Assembly: GCA_016584305.1 (NCBI GenBank)
Contig: JACEEZ010007157.1
Coordinates: 51,007 to 115,006, forward strand
Length of the DNA stretch: 64,000 bases
Direction of reading: 5' to 3'
Origin: Chionoecetes opilio
Lineage: Eukaryota > Arthropoda > Malacostraca > Decapoda > Majidae
Shown piece after piece: positions 57,620-64,000 of this stretch. Position 1 is the stretch's first letter. Each line of letters begins with the position of its first letter. The position numbers were made by a program, and so were the translations under genes. A model generated the notes under the pieces. That model saw only the letters and a program-made list of their open reading frames with translations. It searched no databases and was not told the DNA's origin.

Positions 57620-57808
57620 GTGCTGACACATCTTTGAAAACAAAAAAGTTATTCTCGAGCCCCAGGGCCTGCTCCAAACCCAAACCAGCTGAGCACTTGT
57701 AGCAATTGATGGTGCGGGAAGTGCGGAGGAAATTCCAGCACAATCCCAAACAGAGATGTAGCAAATCTTCCCATCACAGAGAAGACCAGGTCATGGACAG
57801 TGCCTTAG
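57620..57808 (+). pseudogene. Exon C of the broken gene
   Basis: Acceptor ATATTTCAG and donor TTAG|GTGAG bound 189 nt. Entering in phase 1, as exon B requires, it reads GADTSLKTKKLF..., has one TAG, then continues open (REVRRKFQHNPKQRCSKSS) to the donor. The phase match across three introns is the main support. Confidence 0.42.
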
Positions 57809-58079
57809 GTGAGATCTCATGAAGACAAATTTATATAAATTTTCAGCACTTTCAACAGTTTCTTTTGGACTAAGCACTTTCTGTGCAAATATTTTTTTTG
57901 TGTAAATTTATTGCCGTGACATGACATGGCAAATAATATAAAATCACATCATATAAAAATCAAATTAATCATATAAACTACTGGAATTGTACATATTAAG
58001 TGATTTTATAGATGAATATGCTTTTCAATTCTTAAAATAAATTTCACTTAAGTGTTTTTTTCCTCTCTTTTTTTTGCAG

Positions 58080-58105
58080 GGGTCTACTGTCTCACCATCC
58101 ACTAG
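58080..58105 (+). pseudogene. Possible terminal exon D
   Basis: A strong polypyrimidine acceptor (TTTTTTTTGCAG) precedes 58080. In phase with exon C the frame gives VYCLTIH and stops at 58103-58105. Because exon C is damaged, the real frame here is uncertain. Confidence 0.3.
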
Positions 58106-58199
58106 TCAACACCGATTTCTCTTCCTTTGAACTCCCTCAAGGCAGTGACCAGCAGCAGAAGTCTCCATTTGTGTCAGTCCATGCATATATGCACCTTAA

Positions 58200-59850
58200 T
58201 TTTCAATAATTCCACTCATCTTTCTCCACTCTCACTCTTGCATCCTCTGTTTCCCACTCGCCCTTCTTCTTCTTGCTGTTTAACGTCAGTTTTTTCCATA
58301 CTATTTTGCGGTTAGATGACCGATGATACGCTTCAACTATCTCTATCCGTTGCCTCAACTTCTTCCATGGCCAATGCTGCCAGATCCTCTTCAACCCACT
58401 GCCTCCATGTCTTCCTTGGCCTGCCCGGTGAACGGCGACCTGGCACTTCCACTCCAACAGCTCTCCCAAATGCCTCACCACCTCTCCTCTTCATGTGCCC
58501 AAACCACCTCCATCGCCTAATTAAGCCCCGTACACACTACCACTTACCACCGTCGGCGCTTCCTGTCGATCGAGTGTTCGTCACTCAAAAGTGACAGTGT
58601 GGGACTGGATGTCTACGAGCAAAATGTAAGTGCAAGTCGGCAAGCTCTTGCTCATCGGCAAGCACCGACGGTGGTGAGCACTGTACTCAGCTAATTCAAT
58701 CCACATTTTATTGCCACCTCTTCACTGAACACCATCTCTCCATATGATCCCAGTCATATATCTCAACATTCTCCCATCACAACCAACCAACACATCCCCC
58801 AACTTCTTCGTCAAAGCCCTGCCCTCAAAACCCATACAGCAATGTTTATCAGCACATTCAGCAGTCCCACTATCTCCTCCCACTCCACCCTCGCTATCTA
58901 GCATGCCACCAAGATCACAGAATTGTTTTCATTTCTTATATTACATCATCATTCACTTCTATAGTTTTCTCCTCTTCCTCTTCTGGTGGGGCCCCTCCGT
59001 TGATTATTCTTACACACACTGGACAGCAGAAATCTACCACCCTTTTTCAGGTTTCCTAGTCCCGAACATCTTTTATGGCACCACTTGTCACATTCCTTGC
59101 AACAAAATAGATTTTTTCTTCTACTCCACTACCGCACACTCCACGGGGAACCATCCCACTTGTATATTTTGCTCTATTTTCTTCCCCTGTTACCATCATC
59201 TTCGTCTTGGACATAATCACCTTCAGACCAAATCTCTCTCCATTGCTTGCTTCCAATCTATAAATCTCCTTCAACTTTCTCCTTTGTCTCAGCTGTCAAG
59301 ACTAACTCATCTGCATATTGGAGCTCCCATAGATCTCCTGTTCTGCATTCCTTGGGGCCTCTTCATCACTACCACAAACAAAGGAGGACTGAGAACTGAG
59401 CCTTGATGCACCCCTACACCTATCTAAAAGGCATGAGACAATGTCTCATGTGGAGTTCCTCCAGCTACTCTCACCCTTAATCTTGACCCTTCATACAGTG
59501 CCATTACCAACCTTAAAAGCCTCTCCGGTACCTTTTTTTTCTTGGAAATCCCCATCTAATTTTCTTGGAATCCTGTCAAATGCCATTTCCAGATCCACAA
59601 ACACATATACAAGCTTTTTATTCTTTTCCTTATATTTCTCCTGTAGATGTATTGTGGTAAAATTTGGGCATGGGTAGTTGATTTTCCCAGGCAAAAAAGC
59701 CAAATTCCCAGTCATCGTCTTGATGTTTCTTTTTCTCTTAAGCCTTTCTTTCACACAACACCCCTCCTAAATCTTCATCCATTTTTCTAACAGCCTAACC
59801 TCTGAAACCCACCAAAACTGCATCCCCTTTTTTTCTTTAAACTTTGGGTA
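58200..59850 (-). pseudogene. RTE-like non-LTR retrotransposon relic, minus strand
   Basis: On the minus strand: LQEKYKEKNKKLVYVFVDLE + MAFDRIPRK (about 59620-59560) is the RT A-box region; GVHQGSVLSP-like sequence lies near 59400. LRYMTGI (about 58755) and RRWRWFGHMKRRGG (about 58515) with EVPGRRSPGRPRKTWRQWV (about 58440) form the C-terminal signature of RTE-type elements. Frames change repeatedly. A MITE (58523-58691) sits inside it. Confidence 0.75.
58523..58691. mobile_element. 169-bp MITE inside the RTE relic
   Basis: TAATT occurs at 58518-58522 and 58692-58696. The ends are imperfect inverted repeats containing ACCACCGTCGG. Confidence 0.72.
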
Positions 59851-60343
59851 TTCTTCTGAACCTTTCTCTTCCCTAAAAATCTCTCTTCATCATACCTCTC
59901 TCCCGTACTTCACTAAATATAGTTAACTAGTTGCTTTTATACAATGAATCTTTGCATGAAGATTTTGAGTTTAGTTTTCTTGCAGTTTCCTAAGATCCCT
60001 CGTTCGGTTTCCTAAGATTCCTCCATTCATCTGTTCATGGTTAGTAAGACCATTATAATCATTTGACTAAATTTAAATATCTATACATACTCTAAACAAA
60101 AAAAACTTTACACGCTATTCTATCTTAATTCGATATTTATTTAAGAATTTAATCGACAGATTTCATTGTCATATTATACTAGCCAATTAATTTCTTAGGG
60201 TTAAGGCTTACGGAAAACTTGTTTATATAGAAGATTTCATTATATACCATAATGCCGTTGTTGTGAAATACTCATTAAATACAGATTTAACTTCTTAAAA
60301 TTGTGTTATTAATACCCTATAATTATGATAATAGTACCCTAAA
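59851..60343. other. AT-rich spacer
   Basis: No gene or clear repeat. Confidence 0.5.
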
Positions 60344-60660
60344 CTAGAGATAAGAAGGTCCTGAAAAGGTCGCAAAGATGTTGCGATAAGGTCCTGAAAA
60401 GGTCGCAAAGATATTGCAAGAAGGTTGCAAGAAGGTCCTGAAAAGGTCGCAAAGATGTTGCAATAAGGTAGCAAGAAGGTCCTGAAAAGGTTACAAAGAT
60501 GTTGCAAGAAGGTTGCAAGAAGGTCCTGAAAAGGTCGCAAAGATGTTGCAAGAAGGTGGCAAGATGGTCCTGTATAGGTCGCAAAGATGTTGCAATAAGG
60601 TGGCAAGAAGGTCCTGTATAGGTCGCAAAGATGTTGCAATAAGGTGGCAAGAAGGTCATC
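60344..60660 (+). repeat. AGGTCCTGAAAAGGTCGCAA minisatellite
   Basis: About 6 units of 40-60 bp built from AGGTCCTGAAAAGGTCGCAA and AGATGTTGCAAGAAGGT. It lies in the subterminal part of the 10.3-kb element. Leu/Thr-rich antisense frames are artefacts. Confidence 0.9.
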
Positions 60661-60820
60661 GATACGTTGTGTAAACGTATGACACAACGTTGTGACGACG
60701 TACCTGGGAGTGGACAGAAAATCGGTTCCCACAACGTTCTGAAAAGGTCTCGCACAACGTAACTGGAACCTATTCACAACGTTGTGAAGACGTTGCTACA
60801 ACGGAATTTTGTTTGCTGGG

Positions 60821-60990
60821 GAGTTGTCCGGGGTATGAATTGTCTGGTATGAATTGTCCGGGGTATGAATTGTCCGGGGTATGAATTGACCATGGTATGA
60901 ATTGTCTGGGGTTGAATTGTCCGGGGTATGAATAAGCATGGTATGAATTGTCCGGTATGAGTTGTCCGCGGTATGAGTTGTCCTGTCACC
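60821..60990 (-). repeat. Outer part of the right terminal 16-bp array
   Basis: About 10 units of GAATTGTCCGGGGTAT and variants, ending in GTCACC next to GTGTTAACG. Confidence 0.9.
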
Positions 60991-61055
60991 GTGTTAACGT
61001 GATGCTTCATTGCTATTTCTTTTAGTTCATACATCAGTAGCTTACATAGATGATA

Positions 61056-61125
61056 CATACAGGAACTACCACGTGTAGGTCTCACGGCCTCTTGTAGCTT
61101 CTTAATTTTCTTATGTTCTTATGAT
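61056..61125 (+). mobile_element. LINE/SINE 3' tail with TTCTTATG repeats, copy 2
   Basis: Same body as 30868-30953 (CAGGAACTACCACGTGTAGG) and a shorter octamer tail. Confidence 0.6.
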
Positions 61126-62300
61126 ACATATCAGTAGGATATATAGTAAAGTCTACCATAAAGGAAGTCACGTTAATAGAGAACGATATGAAAGTGGAGT
61201 TGTAGAAATTGAATGCCTTACAGGGACAACATAGGCAAATTTATGCATTTTTTCTCAATGCTATAAATCATATATTTACCCTTCCATTCACCATGGTCCA
61301 CCACAACCATCTTCACTACTTACCCTCAGTCCACCACTGCCATTTACACAATGTAACCACGGTCCACCACTACCACTCACCAACTACAACCTCCACTACT
61401 ATCAGTCACCTCCACCACTCTCCCACCTTCACCACTCAGAGACTTCGTGACCACGGCTACCCACCACCAGTGCATTTTTTATACATTATAACTGGGCGAC
61501 CAACATGTCTCCCAGTGATGGACAACTGTCGCCCAGTAAGGACATTTTAAGCTACTAGGCGACAAGATATTTCATGATATTCATAAAAATCCTTCCAGGA
61601 TGCAATGGCTCATCTTGTCTGTGTGTGCAAGATCCGGAAGTACATTCGTATTACTGCATACAAAATTATAATCTTTATTTATATATATTTCTTCTATTAT
61701 TGCTTATATAATCTTGTAGAGCCATCTATAACCAACCCGTCGATTGTTTGCGCAGTGAAATTTTGTTGGTGCCACTGGAAGATTCATAAACACAGCATGG
61801 AAAGGGAGGGGAGGGGTCACACAACATACAAAATGAGGAAATGATTTTACCAAAAAGCTGTATTTTAACAGGTATGCCTACTACTACCCTTCTGGATATC
61901 CCAAAAAATGTCGCCCAGTAAGATTTGCTTAAAAAATGCTCTGCCCACCACCATCAATATTGAAACATTACGTACACAGCTATGTAGAACCCACTTCAAC
62001 CCAGAACGTCAGAACGCTATTCCGAACCTCACCTTCCACTCAAATCTTTGCCTTCATTATTATAGCTGTTTTCACCCACCCTCCACCAATTCTTATCCAC
62101 CCTCATGCCGTTTAAAACACTTCAAATCTCCCTACTCCTCCCTTCTTTGACATTTTTCTCATTGCTAGTTGTAATCCGCTACCGTACACAAAATGCCCAC
62201 GTTAGGCCTTGTTTTTCTTCGCCTCGTCATCAATACGACTAGTTGTTGCGTCTGGTCCAGGAACTTCAGTTGGCTACGTATCATGAATTCCCTCGTGTTC
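61126..62300. other. Region without a firm gene
   Basis: Contains CCACCA-rich sequence (about 61285-61460) and three GTCGCCCAGTAAG-like motifs (61498, 61533, 61912). A frame (about 61908-62150) with KNALPTTINIETLRTQL vaguely recalls a LINE C-terminus, but the support is weak. Confidence 0.4.
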
Positions 62301-62304
62301 TTAT

Positions 62305-62367
62305 GAGAGAGAGAGAGGAGAGAGAGGAGAGAAGAGAGAGAGGAGAGAGAGAGAGAGAGAGAGAGAG

Positions 62368-62409
<42 letters not shown>

Positions 62410-62488
62410 GGAGAGAGAGAGGGGAAAAGAGAAGAGAGAGAGAGAGAGAAGAGAGAGAAAGAGAGAAGAGAGAGAGAGAGAGAGAAGA

Positions 62489-62519
<31 letters not shown>

Positions 62520-62598
62520 AGAGAGAGGAGAGAGAGAGAGAGGAGAGAGAGAGAGAGGAGAAGGAGAGGAAGAGAGAGAGAGAGAGAGAAAAAAAAGT
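62305..62598. repeat. (GA)n polypurine array
   Basis: About 290 bp of GA units with GGA/GAA variants. Arg/Glu frames are artefacts. Confidence 0.97.
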
Positions 62599-62769
62599 TT
62601 TATGGTTTGCTTTACTAATATAATCTAACATCTAAGCACTAACCTGAAGTTTACTGTTTTATGCAACTCTCTCTGTGCTTTAGATCAAGGACTCCCGCCT
62701 ACATGGATCTGAGGAGCCCCTCATCTGAATCCATTAGGAAATAAAATATTAATGCTTGGGCAGTAATTC

Positions 62770-63075
62770 ATTTTATTATATACAGCTGGTGGTTACTATT
62801 ATAATATACTAAACATGGGATAATAACAACAAAAAAATAACATACATATGCAAGTAAAAGTCCGCGAGGTATATAACCATAAATACAAATCATACAGATC
62901 TGATATCAGGAAATCAAATATCGATGCAGATATTTTTTTATTATATACATTATACCACTGAAGGTTAATAAACATGGGAAAATAATAACAAAGAAAAAAT
63001 AGCATGCATATGCAACAAAAACTCCGCGAGGTATATAACCATAAATTTCAATCATAAAGATCTGATATAAAGATT
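62770..63075 (+). repeat. 160-bp tandem duplication
   Basis: ACATGGGATAATAAC and TCCGCGAGGTATATAACCAT recur exactly 160 bp apart (62813/62973 and 62862/63022). Confidence 0.85.
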
Positions 63076-63415
63076 CAAGACTGCGAGGTAGACTGGTGCA
63101 TACTGACTCCTGAATTTATCTGCTTGCATAGAAAAAAACAATATGGATTGTCTAAACTCTAAACCGTTTAGCTGAATTAGCTTAGCTTAGCCCAGACAGC
63201 ATAGATATACTCGTCAGTATTCACCTTCCTGTGCAAAATTTGAAGCGTTATTATATGTCTTTTAAGGTTTTCTTTAATTTTGATTTCACGGCATATTTTT
63301 CCTTTATGGTTTTTTTTCCTTTTTTAAGCATCTGAGTGACAGGTTTGTAAAGGCCTCGAGGCTTAACATTGCATGTTGTGGCCGCTTTCCAGATGACAAA
63401 AGAAAGTGAGTCAGC
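63076..63415. other. Spacer without a supported gene
   Basis: AT-rich, no recognisable feature. Confidence 0.5.
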
Positions 63416-63418
63416 AAA

Positions 63419-63515
63419 CTCTCTCTCTCTCTCTCCTCCTCTCCCCTCTCTCTCTCTCCTTTTCTCTCTCTCTTCTCTCTTTTCTCCCCTCTCCTCTCTC
63501 TCTCTCTCTTGCTTT
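63419..63515. repeat. (CT)n array
   Basis: CT repeats with CCT/TTT breaks. Confidence 0.95.
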
Positions 63516-63837
63516 TCTCTCTTTTTCTCGTCCCACCCCTTTTTCAACATTACCCTCTTATTCATCCCCCTTACAAGTCCCACCTTCAATTTTCCCCCTT
63601 CCCCCCCTCCTCTCTTCACCCTCTCTCTTCTCTCTCCCCCCTTCTTTACCTCTTTACCCATTTTTCATGTGTCCCTCTATAACGAGTGTGGTGTGCTCAT
63701 CTTGGTTGAGAGAAGACAGAAAAAAAAGAGAGATACATACCCTCTCATGCCAACAATACCTCTTACAAGTAAAGTGAATAAAGAACGAGTTGAAACTATA
63801 CCTACCTTAGATGTGTGTCACTGTGTCCTCCAGTATA
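63516..63837. other. Pyrimidine-rich spacer
   Basis: C/T-rich first half, then mixed sequence. No gene is seen. Confidence 0.5.
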
Positions 63838-63896
63838 CAACGCTCTCCTCTCTCTCTCTTTTCCTCCTCTCTCTCTTTTCTCTCCTCTCTCCCCTC

Positions 63897-63928
<32 letters not shown>

Positions 63929-63969
63929 CTCTCCTTTCTCTCTCTCTCTCCCCTCTCCTTCTCCCCTTT

Positions 63970-64000
<31 letters not shown>
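63838..64000. repeat. (CT)n array at the right edge
   Basis: CT repeats with CCT and TTTT breaks. It probably continues outside the window. Confidence 0.95.

Noticed and set aside
60295..60777. Leu/Thr/Phe-rich antisense frames (about 140-160 codons)
   Set aside because: Period matches the underlying tandem repeat; no domain signal.
62243..62623. Arg/Glu-rich frame
   Set aside because: Product of the (GA)n array.

Overview
The window looks like repeat-rich, intron-bearing animal DNA, most likely from an arthropod and probably a decapod crustacean. The support is indirect: very long dinucleotide microsatellites, AACCT/TTAGG-type repeats, tRNA-derived SINEs, and non-LTR and Penelope-like retroelements of kinds common in crabs and shrimps. 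I see no intact host gene. Almost everything recognisable is a mobile element, a relic of one, or a simple repeat.

Layout. About 0.8-6.5 kb is a decayed, GC-rich non-LTR retrotransposon (gag-like knuckles, endonuclease, RT, RNase H) ending in (CAA)n/(CCA)n. About 7.2-9.29 kb is a 5'-truncated, poly(A)-tailed RT element. About 10.4-15.95 kb is a nearly intact I-type retrotransposon with two overlapping ORFs and every expected catalytic motif. From 16 to 20 kb there is a GATGGT-type minisatellite, (GT)n, (AC)n and (CT)n arrays and three tRNA-derived SINEs.

From 20.37 to 27.1 kb one minus-strand ORF of unknown function is split by three transposons: two MITEs and a 5.2-kb element encoding a FEN1/XPG-like nuclease. 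That element itself holds a second 2.7-kb element with a related nuclease plus a Cys-rich CXC tail. From 28.1 to 31.4 kb a TTAA-flanked element, itself carrying two mirrored foldback MITEs around a VNTR, interrupts an RT relic. From 31.9 to 38.2 kb a transposon with long inverted ends holds a GGTGTAGCA minisatellite, and a 5.2-kb hAT-like element sits inside that minisatellite. From 38.8 to 42.1 kb there are Penelope-like element fragments in both orientations, with hammerhead-ribozyme-like motifs.

From 43.5 to 61.0 kb lies a giant foldback element with iterated 16-bp terminal repeats and a 9-bp target-site duplication. Its right terminus is split by a 10.3-kb element (50.5-60.8 kb) that contains MITEs, a hAT MITE, a broken multi-exon gene, a perfect ~575-bp inverted duplication and an RTE-like relic. 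The remainder (61-64 kb) is mostly simple repeats.

The elements form a readable nested stratigraphy. In several places the pre-insertion site can be rebuilt from target-site duplications, and an open frame then continues across the junction. All family calls come from motifs seen by eye; no database search was run.
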